Origin: Candidatus Harpocratesius repetitus | Lineage (GTDB): Archaea; Asgardarchaeota; Lokiarchaeia; Sigyniarchaeales; Promethearchaeaceae | NCBI GenBank assembly: GCA_021498095.1 | Contig: JAIZWK010000001.1 | Coordinates: 988,448 to 1,052,447 of the forward strand | Direction: 5' to 3' | DNA length: 64,000 bases | Shown: positions 26,304-35,960 of the stretch, one piece after another | Layout of the letters: every line of letters starts with the position of its first letter | Numbering within the stretch: position 1 is the first letter of the stretch | Position numbers and translations under genes: made by a program | The notes under the pieces: model-generated | Told to the model about the DNA's origin: nothing | What the model saw: only the letters and a program-made list of their open reading frames with translations | Databases searched by the model: none

Positions 26304-28238
26304 TTATTGATCAAGTGTACTCTTTTTTTTTCTTTTTAATGTATCAAATTGAGCAAAAAATTCAACACTCTCTCCTTGACCTTGAAATACAACATTATAA
26401 GGTAGATTTTTTAAAAGATGGATCATTGCATGGTTCTTCATTAAAACATCACCAGTTAATCCCAAAAAGCCCTTTTCTTGAGCAATTTCACATAATTTTA
26501 AGAGTATAAATTTCCCAATACCTAAATTGCGATATTCTTGGTCAACTGTTAAACCAATTTCAACGAAACCCGTATCTTTCTGTAAATAATATTCACCCAT
26601 GGCAATAATATTCTTTTCTTCAATATTTCCCACGATTCCGACTATTACATACGAATTTTGGTAGTCACAGATTATCCGTGATTGTGTTAATGGATGATCG
26701 AATTTGCGAATAAATGTGAAAAATCTGGAAATTCTATCTTCTGGACTTAATCTATAATAAAGATCTTGTATCTCCCGTTCATCTGTAGGCTGGACTGCTC
26801 GAAAATGAATAGTTGGTCCATTTTTAGGCGTATAATTCCAGATTTTATCTGGATAAATAACTACCACACCATCTTTTGTGGTGGGAATTTGTTGATCTTT
26901 ATAAATTTTATTCATAGCTTTAGCTTGATCTAATAAATCTTGCCGATATTTAGGATGGGCAATCCCTATCATCTGTAATATTCGTTCTCGAATTGTTTTT
27001 CCTCGTAAATATGCAATACCATATTCAGTTATAACATAATGAACATCGATTGCTCGTAAACTGACAGGTTCAAAATTTAGAAGTGGCAATATGCGCGATT
27101 TGCCTGATTTGGTGGTACTTGGCAAAGCAATGATACATTTTCCTCTTTCTGCTAAATTAGTACCTATCATGAAATCTGATTCGCCTCCAGTACCTTCAAA
27201 TACTGTTGATTTTAAATCATTAGTTGCTTGTCCTAAGAGATCAACCTTTAGGGCACTGTAAATTGAACACATCTTGGTATTTCGAGCGATTCTTGTAATA
27301 TTTACAATAAATTCTGTGGGATGAAATTGAATAAAGGGATTATTCGCAAGAAAACGGTAAAATCGATTTGATCCTATAGCTAAAGTGGTCATAATCGTTG
27401 GATAGTAATTTTTTCTGCAGGTAATTACATCATTTTCAATAAGAGTCATTAAAGATTCGGGAAGCATTTCGCTGTAAACGGCTAAATTCTTTTTATTTAG
27501 AAGATATTTGGGTAAATGATTACAAATTTTCCCGATTCCAATGTTTAATGTGGTTCCATTCTCTATTAATTGTGCCACGTATTGAGCAATTTTATCGTTC
27601 GTTTCTGATTGTTCTTTTGTTTCTCCTTGGTTTGTCATCTGATTTGAGTCATATTCTAATAAGGGGGCATCATGATAGCAAAAATAATCAATTTGATCAA
27701 ATCGAATAAAGGAATTTCCCATGGTTCTAGGCATTTGGGGATTTATTTGACAAATCACAATTCGGGCGATTTCAACCATAGTCTTATTAATATCTACATT
27801 AATACCCAAAGAACAATATCCATTTTCATCTGGAGGTGATATCTGTAAAAGAGCCACATCAATATAGATTCTTTGTCTTTTTCCCCGCAGCATTTTTGGA
27901 ATCTCGGAAGAACTTATCGGTGTAAAATCACTATGGCCGCGATTTATCGCATCTCGAAGTTTTTTTGAACCTACAATTGATAATGTATTGTGACGGAATG
28001 AAGTTGGTTTCAATTCATTGAAAAATTCACGATTTGATACAGAAAAAAAATGCAGTATTTCACAATCCGACCAACGATATGTATCTTTAGCTAATTCATC
28101 AGTAAGATAAACAGGTTCTGAACATCCAGATCCGAAAAAGATACGAGATCCCGGTTGAATTATCTGTTCCAAATCACTAGGTGAAATTTCTTTGTCTTTA
28201 TAATTCGTTCTCCAATTTTCCAGATCAAAATGCACCAT
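26304..28238 (-). CDS. Acetyl-CoA hydrolase/CoA-transferase fused to a GNAT acetyltransferase, 644 aa
   Basis: ATG at 28238. Residues 1-~450 form the two-domain CoA-transferase fold of the acetyl-CoA hydrolase/4-hydroxybutyrate CoA-transferase family: GSRIFFGSGCSEPVYL near the start, STVFEGTGGESDFMIG with the likely catalytic glutamate, and HYVITEYGIAYLRGKTIRER. Residues ~480-640 are a GNAT domain, with GLTVDQEYRNLGIGKFILLKL as its acetyl-CoA-binding loop. The fusion is known in other prokaryotes. Both parts handle acyl-CoA, so the GNAT part may acetylate proteins or sense acetyl-CoA while the other part transfers CoA; substrates are not deducible. Confidence 0.88.
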   Translation of the reverse strand: MVHFDLENWRTNYKDKEISPSDLEQIIQPGSRIFFGSGCSEPVYLTDELAKDTYRWSDCEILHFFSVSNREFFNELKPTSFRHNTLSIVGSKKLRDAINRGHSDFTPISSSEIPKMLRGKRQRIYIDVALLQISPPDENGYCSLGINVDINKTMVEIARIVICQINPQMPRTMGNSFIRFDQIDYFCYHDAPLLEYDSNQMTNQGETKEQSETNDKIAQYVAQLIENGTTLNIGIGKICNHLPKYLLNKKNLAVYSEMLPESLMTLIENDVITCRKNYYPTIMTTLAIGSNRFYRFLANNPFIQFHPTEFIVNITRIARNTKMCSIYSALKVDLLGQATNDLKSTVFEGTGGESDFMIGTNLAERGKCIIALPSTTKSGKSRILPLLNFEPVSLRAIDVHYVITEYGIAYLRGKTIRERILQMIGIAHPKYRQDLLDQAKAMNKIYKDQQIPTTKDGVVVIYPDKIWNYTPKNGPTIHFRAVQPTDEREIQDLYYRLSPEDRISRFFTFIRKFDHPLTQSRIICDYQNSYVIVGIVGNIEEKNIIAMGEYYLQKDTGFVEIGLTVDQEYRNLGIGKFILLKLCEIAQEKGFLGLTGDVLMKNHAMIHLLKNLPYNVVFQGQGESVEFFAQFDTLKRKKKSTLDQ

Positions 28239-28339
28239 AAGAAGATCACTTTATTATAATACAGTGTAATCTGTAATCAATTACTATAAAAAATTTAGTA
28301 AAGAGAATTTTATACTGTTGAAGGAAAAATGATAAATTA

Positions 28340-29158
28340 TCAAAAAAAATCGGTTAAATTCTTTTGTAGCTCAAAGGTTTTCCACGATAAATTCATTTGT
28401 GCTTTAAAATAATTAACATCTGCAGGACTGAATCCCCGAAAATGATTATTAAAAATAACAAAGATATCGGTTATTGAAGGTAGGGAAGCCATTTCTTTAA
28501 CTTTCAAAATGAGGTTATTAAAAACTTCAGTTTTTTTTCTTTGAATTCGGTTGAATTTTGTTATTTGACGATCTCCGATCAATCGAATATAATACTTAGT
28601 TTGATTTGGAGGGTAAATCATATCAATTCCTTCACGAAGGCTGCTTGCAATTATCCAATTTGGTAGATTATCAAAAATTTCATAAATTTCAGAGTTGAAC
28701 CATGAAATATGGCGAAATTCAACTGCAAATTCGAAATGAGGAAAATTTTTCTGTAAATACATCAACTTTTTCCTGTGTGGTGGATTATTTTGAAAGGAAG
28801 GAGGAAATTGAAGGAGAAAAATTGAAATTTTTTGTCTTATCGGGAAAAATGCATTAAAAAACAAGGAAATGTCGCGATCTATAGTGTTGTAGTTAAAAGA
28901 ATGTGTGAATTTTTGATTCATTTTTACAGTAAACTGAAAATTAGAAGGAGTATCTTGATTCCAGCGATTAACTAACTCTTTAGTAGGAATATAATAAAAA
29001 CTTGTATTTATTTCTACTGTATCAAAATATTTTGCATAGTAATTGAGAAAATTTGCTGAATCGAGTTTTTTAGGATAAAAATTTCCTTTCCAGTCTGAAT
29101 AACTCCATCCTGCGCATCCCACATGAAATTTTGATTTATGAATTTCAAACCTTTCCAT
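28340..29158 (-). CDS. DUF72 family protein (TIM-barrel-like), 272 aa
   Basis: ATG at 29158. The N-terminal KFHVGCAGWSYSDWKGNFYP and the following YYAKYFDTVEINTSFYYIP are the hallmark of DUF72 (YecE-like). Later elements such as FAVEFRHISWF, YIRLIGDR and DIFVIFNNHFRGF also match. The family has a TIM-barrel-like fold; its biochemical function is not established. Fifteen bases separate it from the upstream 109-aa gene, so they are probably cotranscribed. Confidence 0.9.
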   Translation of the reverse strand: MERFEIHKSKFHVGCAGWSYSDWKGNFYPKKLDSANFLNYYAKYFDTVEINTSFYYIPTKELVNRWNQDTPSNFQFTVKMNQKFTHSFNYNTIDRDISLFFNAFFPIRQKISIFLLQFPPSFQNNPPHRKKLMYLQKNFPHFEFAVEFRHISWFNSEIYEIFDNLPNWIIASSLREGIDMIYPPNQTKYYIRLIGDRQITKFNRIQRKKTEVFNNLILKVKEMASLPSITDIFVIFNNHFRGFSPADVNYFKAQMNLSWKTFELQKNLTDFF

Positions 29159-29173
29159 TTTAAATACTTATAA

Positions 29174-29503
29174 TTATTTTTTTTTCCTTATTATCTTGAT
29201 ATAAAGTTGTTTCTGAATTGGTTGATCAAAATCCCAATAAATTTTTATTTCACACTTTTCTGGATATGAAAAAAGCGGATTCTTATTTTGAAATGTTGGA
29301 ATAGAGATTTCTGAAGGAATTTTTTCAATGTATTGATCTATACTGCTTAATGTTGCCCGTTCTATCATTTCGATATTAATAATTTCATGATATCCAAAAC
29401 AATCATGTTGAATAATTGGGTAAACATACAGCATTGGATCTTTAAAGGATGCAGATAGTTTTTGAAAATCGGGATAAATTTCTGGATTCATAAATATTTT
29501 CAT
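29174..29503 (-). CDS. Hypothetical protein, 109 aa
   Basis: ATG at 29503, with a second in-frame ATG four codons later. The product is soluble and Ile/Pro-rich: NPEIYPDFQKLSASF, then LYVYPIIQHDCFGYHEIINI, and a basic end KIIRKKK. No family recognised. It directly precedes DUF72 on the same strand. Confidence 0.55.
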   Translation of the reverse strand: MKIFMNPEIYPDFQKLSASFKDPMLYVYPIIQHDCFGYHEIINIEMIERATLSSIDQYIEKIPSEISIPTFQNKNPLFSYPEKCEIKIYWDFDQPIQKQLYIKIIRKKK

Positions 29504-29597
29504 ATGTAATAATCATAATTCTTGAGAGTAAAAGAATCGCTATTACAATTTGAAAGAATGTACTTTTTATTATAAAATTAGTATACAAGCGAATTAA

Positions 29598-29912
29598 TTA
29601 CAAATTTTTTATATATTCCGTTAATTGTTCCCATGGCTCTTCAATTCGTGGAGTAGGGGCATTTGGAATTGAGTGGGTCTGATCTAATTTTCGACCTGTT
29701 TGGTAGTAATGATAATCTACAATAAGAAGAAAGTACTGGTTGGATTGTTCAGAAAAATCAATTGCAAATCTTATTAATTCTAAAGCAATCTGCTTATTGC
29801 CTTTTTTAAATGCAAACCTCGCTGCATATCGAAGGGTTGAAATTAATGAATTTTTTGATTTTAGTTTTATTGCTTGTTCCAAGCTTTTTTTAATTTGTGG
29901 GTCAAATTGCAT
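29598..29912 (-). CDS. Hypothetical helical protein, 104 aa
   Basis: ATG at 29912. The first 70 residues look like a helical TPR-like hairpin set (IKKSLEQAIKLKSKNSL, LRYAARFAFKKGNKQIALEL, IRFAIDFSEQSNQYF). A Pro-rich tail TPRIEEPWEQL follows. It could be a short TPR-type protein. It is the first gene of the minus-strand run 29912-28340, divergent from the LVIVD gene. Confidence 0.55.
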   Translation of the reverse strand: MQFDPQIKKSLEQAIKLKSKNSLISTLRYAARFAFKKGNKQIALELIRFAIDFSEQSNQYFLLIVDYHYYQTGRKLDQTHSIPNAPTPRIEEPWEQLTEYIKNL

Positions 29913-30022
29913 TGATGAAATGTAAAATCAAAGATCTAAAAAGTCTTTTGAACCTAAAAAAAATGAAAAGAAAAAACAATAATTCGAATAATTTAAAGTA
30001 GAAGAGGAAATTGTAAATAAAT

Positions 30023-31153
30023 ATGAAAAAATGGATTAAAGTCATGCTTATAATCTTACCTATTTTGATTAGTTCTGGGCTTTCTGTTTATTATTATTAT
30101 GAAATCTCGAAACCTTGGTATGTTTTGGATAATATAAATAAAATCGAGGGTGTATTTGAAGAATCTAAATTACTAAAACAGGAAGACCATTTATTTGTTG
30201 CAACAAATCAAAATGAATTAAGTATATATTCAATGTCTCAAAATAATACTGTTATTTTTAAATCAATTGTAAAATTTAATGTTACTTTAAATCAGAAAAT
30301 TGCAATTATTGACAATTTCATATTTACTGTTGAAAACAATAATTTCTATATCTATAATTTTACAAATTACACGAACTATGGACAAGTTGGCAAAAAAAAT
30401 GCAAGTACTTATATTTATGATTTTGAAATTAATGAAAACATTGCTTATCTTGCCACTTCTTTTGAATTAATTATCTTAAACATCTCAAATCCCCGTAATA
30501 TGAGTATTATTTCAACATACACCGAAAATAATCATTTTGCATATGGAAAACATAAAATTTCATATTATGATGAATTTTTATATCTCACTGATACATACAG
30601 GGGTTTACGAATAATTAATGTATCTAATCCATTTAAACCTCATCAAGTGGCTCAATATTTTGTTAACTTTTTTTCAAATCCTGAATCCTCAATTTCTGAA
30701 ATCGCAGTTTCAGAAAAATATGTAATTTTGCTCGATCGTTATAATGGCTTATTAATATATTCTCGGATTTCACCAGATGTTTTAGAATTTTTAGGATTTA
30801 CGTACGCATCTTCATCAACAGTCAAAATGGAAATAAAAGGAAATTTTATTTACATTGCTGAAGAAAATAGAGGATTTAGGTTGGTTTCAATTGCAGATCC
30901 AAATAATCCTTATACAGAGACGGTAATTAGCAATAACTCATCTTGTTATGGTTTTGTTTTAGTAGATCAAGATGTTTTTGTATTACAAGAGAATGAAATT
31001 GGATTTTATCAATTAGTTCTAGGAGTTGGCCCAAATCCAACCAGAAAAGCTATAGCAATTCAAGTTATTACAGGATTCTTACAAGTATTGGCGTACTTAG
31101 TTTTAGCGGTTGTGTTATTTATCCTTGTAAAAAGAAGTCGAATTTTACAATAA
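30023..31153 (+). CDS. Membrane-anchored LVIVD-repeat beta-propeller protein, 376 aa
   Basis: ATG at 30023. An N-terminal hydrophobic segment (residues 7-25) and a C-terminal one (~350-370, followed by KRSRILQ) flank a beta-rich region. That region contains LVIVD-type blades: IAYLATSFELIILNISNPRNM, FLYLTDTYRGLRIINVSNP, YVILLDRYNGLLIYS and FIYIAEENRGFRLVSIADP. Such propellers are extracytoplasmic binding modules in archaeal and bacterial surface proteins. Partner unknown. Confidence 0.85.
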   Translation: MKKWIKVMLIILPILISSGLSVYYYYEISKPWYVLDNINKIEGVFEESKLLKQEDHLFVATNQNELSIYSMSQNNTVIFKSIVKFNVTLNQKIAIIDNFIFTVENNNFYIYNFTNYTNYGQVGKKNASTYIYDFEINENIAYLATSFELIILNISNPRNMSIISTYTENNHFAYGKHKISYYDEFLYLTDTYRGLRIINVSNPFKPHQVAQYFVNFFSNPESSISEIAVSEKYVILLDRYNGLLIYSRISPDVLEFLGFTYASSSTVKMEIKGNFIYIAEENRGFRLVSIADPNNPYTETVISNNSSCYGFVLVDQDVFVLQENEIGFYQLVLGVGPNPTRKAIAIQVITGFLQVLAYLVLAVVLFILVKRSRILQ

Positions 31154-31164
31154 TTTTTTTAATG

Positions 31165-31178
31165 TGATCTCGAGATCA
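31165..31178. terminator. Perfect palindrome followed by T-rich sequence, possible terminator
   Basis: TGATCTCGAGATCA is a 14-base perfect palindrome 11 bases after the LVIVD stop codon. T-runs lie on both sides (TTTTTTTAATG before, TTTTATTTT after). Archaeal termination depends mainly on T-runs, so the hairpin itself may be incidental. Confidence 0.35.
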
Positions 31179-31405
31179 TTTTATTTTCAACTTTTTTATT
31201 AATTCTATTGAAGAAAAATCTATTTAATCCAATCTCACTAATATTTAAATAGATAGATATGTATTGATTGGAGAAATAATTTATTAATCGATCAACACCC
31301 ATCTTTATTTTATTTTCTCTCCATTAATGAAATATATTCAACAGAAATTCCAGAAATTTCTGAGTTTTACTAGATCTTACTAATTAATAACGAAAGTTGA
31401 GCTTT

Positions 31406-34306
31406 ATGATCGCTTCAAAACCCGTTAAAGAAGAAAACTTAAGTGCCGACGAACTATTTAAATCGGGAAAAATGCCCGAAATGATGCAACATTGGTATTC
31501 TATTCGTAAACAGTATCCCGAACATTTTTTACTAGCATACAGGATGGGTGATTTCTATGAATTTTTCTATGATGATGCTGTAAAAGTTTCAAAACTGCTT
31601 GGGTTAACCCTTACTAAACGGGGAAGCGGACCAAGTCGACATCCACTTGCTGGCATTCCACATAAAGCTACTCAACATTTTAAAAATTTAGTAAAACAAG
31701 GTCAAACGGTTATTATTGTTGAACAATTAGAAGATCCCAAAAAAGCCACAGGAAAAATCGTGAAAAGGGGTGTTGTACGAATTTTAAGTCCTGGAACCAT
31801 CGTAGATAATCTTCTTTTAGATAGCGACACTCCCAATTTTATCTGTGCGATTCATCGAAGAAAACGAAATTATGGAGTGGCTTTACTCGATCTTTCCAGT
31901 GGTGACTTTTACACATCTGAATTTTATGGTAAACTGGCTTCTCGGGTAATGTGGGCATGGATTAATCGATTTTCACCGGTAGAATGTGTTGTTTCTGATG
32001 AACTAGCAGGAGATTTTTCCTTTATGGAAGAATTTAATAAGAATTCTACCATGATTCTTAAGCAACATCCTTCTTATCATTTTCTTGAAGAAAATGCTTA
32101 TGAATTGCTTCGAAAACAATTTCATGTGGAGAATTTAGCTGCGTATGATCTTGAAGATAAACCACTTTCAATGACCGTTTGCGGCGCCTTACTCTCGTTT
32201 GTTCAAGAAACACAAAAAGAAGAAACATTAGCAAATATCTGCCGTGTGAAATATTATATCGACACAGATTTTATGTTTATCGATCAAACCAGCCAAAAAA
32301 ATCTGGAATTAATCAAGAATCAAACAGATGGAGGTACTTATGGAACTATTTTTGATATTTTGAATCGTACAAAGACTCCTATGGGCACACGTTTATTAAG
32401 ACAGTGGATTGTTCAACCGTTATTATCGAAAAATGAAATTGATAAAAGACTAGAAACGGTAGCGTTCTTTCTTTCAAATTATGATCTTTTTCAAGAATTT
32501 CGAAGTTATCTTAAGGAGATTGGTGATATCAGTCGGCTCATCTCACGAATTAATTATTCAAGCACAGTTAATGCTCGAAATTTGCTAAGTCTTGCTCAAG
32601 GTCTTAAGACTATTCAAGAAATCCAAAATCTTCTGTCTTCAGTTGAAAATCCCGAAATAAAGCGATTAGTATCCAAACTTTCTGATTTTTCTTCGATTAT
32701 TTCATTGGTTGAATCTTCAATCCATCCGAATCCACCAACAACTATTACTGAAGGTCAGATAATTCGGGATGGATACAACTCACAAGTTGATGAATACAGA
32801 GATATCCTACATAACGGTAAACAATGGGTTATCTCATTTGAAGAAGCTGAAAAACGCAAGTTAAATCTTAGTACAGGATTGAAAATTGGATATAATCGCG
32901 TATTAGGATATTTTGTTCAAATCACAAATAATGCTCTAAAAGGTATTTCGCTTCCTCAAGAATATGTTCAACGTCAATCACTTAAATCATGCGTAAGATA
33001 TGAAACTCCTCGATTAAAGGAAATGGAGATGAAAATTCTCTCTGCAGAAGAAAATCTTATGGATTTGGAGTATGAAATATTTCAGCAAACACGTGAACAT
33101 GTTATTCAATTTACTAAACAGATTCAAGAGAATGCCGAGGTTATCGCAATTTTAGATGTATTAAGTACTTTTGCAGATGTAGCTTTGACTTACAATTATA
33201 ATCGCCCCATTCTAACCAACTCAGATAAGATCTTGATTAAACAAGGACGTCATCCTGTAATTGAATATGTTAATAAGAAAGAACGCTTTGTTCCCAATGA
33301 TCTTCTTCTTAATTCCGATTCGGAGCAAATACTAATTATTACGGGCCCAAATTGGAGTGGAAAATCTACATATCTACGACAAACGGCTTTGATTATAATT
33401 CTTGCTCAAATTGGTTGTTATATTCCAGCAGAGGCCGCTGAAATTGGCATTGTTGACCGTATTTTTACCCGTATTGGTGCATCTGATGATCTCACAAGGG
33501 GACAAAGCACCTTTATGTTAGAAATGAATGAAATGGCTCAAATTCTCAATTATGCCACTAAAAATAGTTTAGTAATTATTGATGAACTCGGACGTGGAAC
33601 AGGTACGGTTGATGGACAGTCAATTGCACAAGCCGTGATTGAGTACCTGCATGATAATCATATTAAAACACTGTTTTCAACCCATTTTCATCAATTAATT
33701 AATCTGCAGCTTCCACGTATTCATAATTATCATTTTCGTATTTTGGAAAAGCCGGAATCTCATGAGCTGGTCTTTTTACGACAGCTTACGCATGGAGGAA
33801 CGGATAAAAGTTATGGTATACACGTAGCAATGATGGCAGGTTTACCTACATCGGTAACTGACCGCGCATTTGAATTAATGGAACGATCTTTACAGGAAGA
33901 ACTAATAGAAAAGAATAAGATAATTGATGAACAATCCAATAAGAAAAAAGAATATCAAAAGAATATTGCGTATAATGTAAAGGATAAGGATTATTTGGAG
34001 ATTAAACCATCTTCTCAATCTCAAATTATGAAAAATAAGGTTTCAATTTCAAATAATACTGTTGTTTCTGGTTCTCATGAATCTATTCTTTCCTCGACTT
34101 CAAAAAATAGTCGAAATGCTGTTAAACCAATTTCATCTCGAAAAGTTAAGCAAATGACATTATTTCCCACACGAAAAGTTGACGATTCTGAATTGGTTAT
34201 CATGCTACGTTCCTTGGATTTAAATCATATGACCCCGATTGAAGCCTTTGAAACCCTAATCAAATTGAAAAAGAAACTTTCATCACTTCAATCTCTTGAA
34301 AAATAA
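31406..34306 (+). CDS. mutS: DNA mismatch repair protein MutS (MutS1 type), 966 aa
   Basis: I prefer ATG 31406 over an in-frame TTG at 31397. The mismatch-recognition domain shows the F-x-E family pattern in LAYRMGDFYEFFYDD. Connector, core/clamp and ATPase domains follow. Walker A is ITGPNWSGKSTYLRQ (near residue 646; most family members have Met where this has Trp), and Walker B is LVIIDELGRGT. Near the C-terminus MTLFPTRKVDDS and the LDLNHMTPIEAFETLIKLK helix match the MutS dimerisation tail. The length is slightly above bacterial MutS1, owing to a low-complexity stretch of about 80 residues before that tail. No mutL is in the window. In archaea this gene usually reflects transfer from bacteria. 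Confidence 0.96.
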   Translation: MIASKPVKEENLSADELFKSGKMPEMMQHWYSIRKQYPEHFLLAYRMGDFYEFFYDDAVKVSKLLGLTLTKRGSGPSRHPLAGIPHKATQHFKNLVKQGQTVIIVEQLEDPKKATGKIVKRGVVRILSPGTIVDNLLLDSDTPNFICAIHRRKRNYGVALLDLSSGDFYTSEFYGKLASRVMWAWINRFSPVECVVSDELAGDFSFMEEFNKNSTMILKQHPSYHFLEENAYELLRKQFHVENLAAYDLEDKPLSMTVCGALLSFVQETQKEETLANICRVKYYIDTDFMFIDQTSQKNLELIKNQTDGGTYGTIFDILNRTKTPMGTRLLRQWIVQPLLSKNEIDKRLETVAFFLSNYDLFQEFRSYLKEIGDISRLISRINYSSTVNARNLLSLAQGLKTIQEIQNLLSSVENPEIKRLVSKLSDFSSIISLVESSIHPNPPTTITEGQIIRDGYNSQVDEYRDILHNGKQWVISFEEAEKRKLNLSTGLKIGYNRVLGYFVQITNNALKGISLPQEYVQRQSLKSCVRYETPRLKEMEMKILSAEENLMDLEYEIFQQTREHVIQFTKQIQENAEVIAILDVLSTFADVALTYNYNRPILTNSDKILIKQGRHPVIEYVNKKERFVPNDLLLNSDSEQILIITGPNWSGKSTYLRQTALIIILAQIGCYIPAEAAEIGIVDRIFTRIGASDDLTRGQSTFMLEMNEMAQILNYATKNSLVIIDELGRGTGTVDGQSIAQAVIEYLHDNHIKTLFSTHFHQLINLQLPRIHNYHFRILEKPESHELVFLRQLTHGGTDKSYGIHVAMMAGLPTSVTDRAFELMERSLQEELIEKNKIIDEQSNKKKEYQKNIAYNVKDKDYLEIKPSSQSQIMKNKVSISNNTVVSGSHESILSSTSKNSRNAVKPISSRKVKQMTLFPTRKVDDSELVIMLRSLDLNHMTPIEAFETLIKLKKKLSSLQSLEK

Positions 34307-34446
34307 TTCCTTCCCAAGTGATACAATTTAATGGAATTGAAATTAAATAGATTTAAATCCTTTTTATTTAACATAATGTATATTGATCATATCTACCGAT
34401 CATATCGTTCTTTTTATTTTAAAATTCAATTTGGTGCCAAAATTAC

Positions 34447-35604
34447 ATGGTAACAACCGAAAATAGAAAAACTGAAGCAAAAAAATCCATTCTCTTTTCC
34501 TTGCCTGAATTAAACTCCAAAATTCTGAAATCACATGAACTGAAGGAAAACACGCCTAATTTGTTAAAGCAGAAAATTCCCGAATTGCAGGAAACATTAG
34601 AATGCGCTTTAAATCTGTTTTCTCAATTAGATCTTGCTGGAGCGGCCAAAAATTTTCGCAAATTAGCGACAGATCTGAAGTTTATCCAAGGTATGTGCTC
34701 CACTGAAGGAAATATGCATCCCCGAAATACATTGAATGATTTAACTGGAAAACAGTGGTTGCAACATACTAAAAGTTGGTTGATCGTCGATGGACGCCCT
34801 AAAGATATGGCTTATGAAATTAAAAATCATCCTGCAAGTTATCCTCCAGCTTTAGCGGCTCATTTTATTGAATTTTTTACTAAAAAAGGACAGTGGGTTT
34901 TTGATCCATTTATGGGAATTGGAAGTACTGCAGAAGCCTGCATTATGACCCAACGCAATTGTTATGGCACCGAATTGAATCCCGATTATGCAAACTATAC
35001 AAAAGAAAGAGTTAATCGACTGAAAAATAATTCTAATTCTTTAGAACCGAGTAATAAATTAACATCTGGTTATTCAAATGCTAAATATGATCATTTCTCT
35101 TCTAAATGTATAATACAACCTGGTGATGCTAAGAAAGCAGTTAAATATTGGAGAGATGCCAATCTACCGCTCATGGATTTTCTAATAACATCTCCTCCCT
35201 ATTGGAATATGCTTCACACAACCCGTGGTGGGGTTAAATCTGCGCTGAAGCAGCGCGTTGAGAAGGGATTGGATGAAGTATATAGTGAAAATGAAGCTGA
35301 TTTGGGAAATATTTTTGACTTAACCGAATATCTTGATAAAATCCAAGATTATTTTCGTCTTTTTAAACCAATGCTAAGATCCGGGGCATATTTAATGGTA
35401 ATTGTTCAAAATTGTCGACCTAAAGATGGTATCATGGTTCCTCTGGCATGGAAAATTGCAGATCGGTTAAAAGATGAATATATTTTACGGCAGGAATTTA
35501 TTTGGTGTCAAGATCAAAAGTTTCTAGGTATTTGGGGGTATCCCACAACCTATGTGAGCAATGTACATCACCATTATTGCCTGGTTTTTCAAAACAAAAA
35601 TTAA
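34447..35604 (+). CDS. DNA N4-cytosine/N6-adenine methyltransferase, orphan, 385 aa
   Basis: ATG at 34447. Motif I (AdoMet binding) is WVFDPFMGIGSTAEA near residues 150-164, followed by NCYGTELNPDYANYTKERV. Catalytic motif IV is ITSPPYWNML near residue 249. So motif I comes before motif IV, the reverse of the common beta-class order, and the segment between them is short. The N-terminal ~110 residues are helical and unlike restriction-modification targets. No restriction enzyme gene is adjacent. It sits 140 bases downstream of mutS on the same strand. The target may be DNA or, less likely, RNA. Confidence 0.82.
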   Translation: MVTTENRKTEAKKSILFSLPELNSKILKSHELKENTPNLLKQKIPELQETLECALNLFSQLDLAGAAKNFRKLATDLKFIQGMCSTEGNMHPRNTLNDLTGKQWLQHTKSWLIVDGRPKDMAYEIKNHPASYPPALAAHFIEFFTKKGQWVFDPFMGIGSTAEACIMTQRNCYGTELNPDYANYTKERVNRLKNNSNSLEPSNKLTSGYSNAKYDHFSSKCIIQPGDAKKAVKYWRDANLPLMDFLITSPPYWNMLHTTRGGVKSALKQRVEKGLDEVYSENEADLGNIFDLTEYLDKIQDYFRLFKPMLRSGAYLMVIVQNCRPKDGIMVPLAWKIADRLKDEYILRQEFIWCQDQKFLGIWGYPTTYVSNVHHHYCLVFQNKN

Positions 35605-35764
35605 GTATTTGTGAGTTTTCTAGGAATAAATGGCAATGAAATTTTGAAAACTTGGCAATGAATTAAAGCCAATTATCAGTTTTTCATCCCCCTAACTTTG
35701 ATAAATTTTTTTTTTATTTGGATTTATAGAAAATTTATAGAAGAGTGGAAAAAAAGACTATTAA

Positions 35765-35960
35765 ATAAAAGTACCTTATTCAATTATATTTGAATTTTCT
35801 AATAATAATTCTTCAGATACAGATCCTTCTTTATTTAAAGAAGAATTAATTGAGAAAATTGCCGAAATTGTTCAACTTTATGAAGATTTAGAAAAAGATT
35901 TGGATGATATTTTTCTAAAAATTAGAGATATAGCGAAAGGATCATTGAGTTATTTATTAA
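35765..35960 (+). pseudogene. Small helical gene interrupted by IS copy C
   Basis: An open frame with no ATG reads SLFKEELIEKIAEIVQLYED and LEKDLDDIFLKIRDIAKG up to the IS boundary. If the IS and one 7-bp target copy (TTATTAA) are removed, it joins 37523-37542 in frame as SYLLKKSKKT then stop. The IS therefore struck near the 3' end of a small coiled-coil-like gene. The 5' end is also missing or lacks a standard start. The rest of the 356-base gap after the methyltransferase shows no other gene. Confidence 0.5.
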
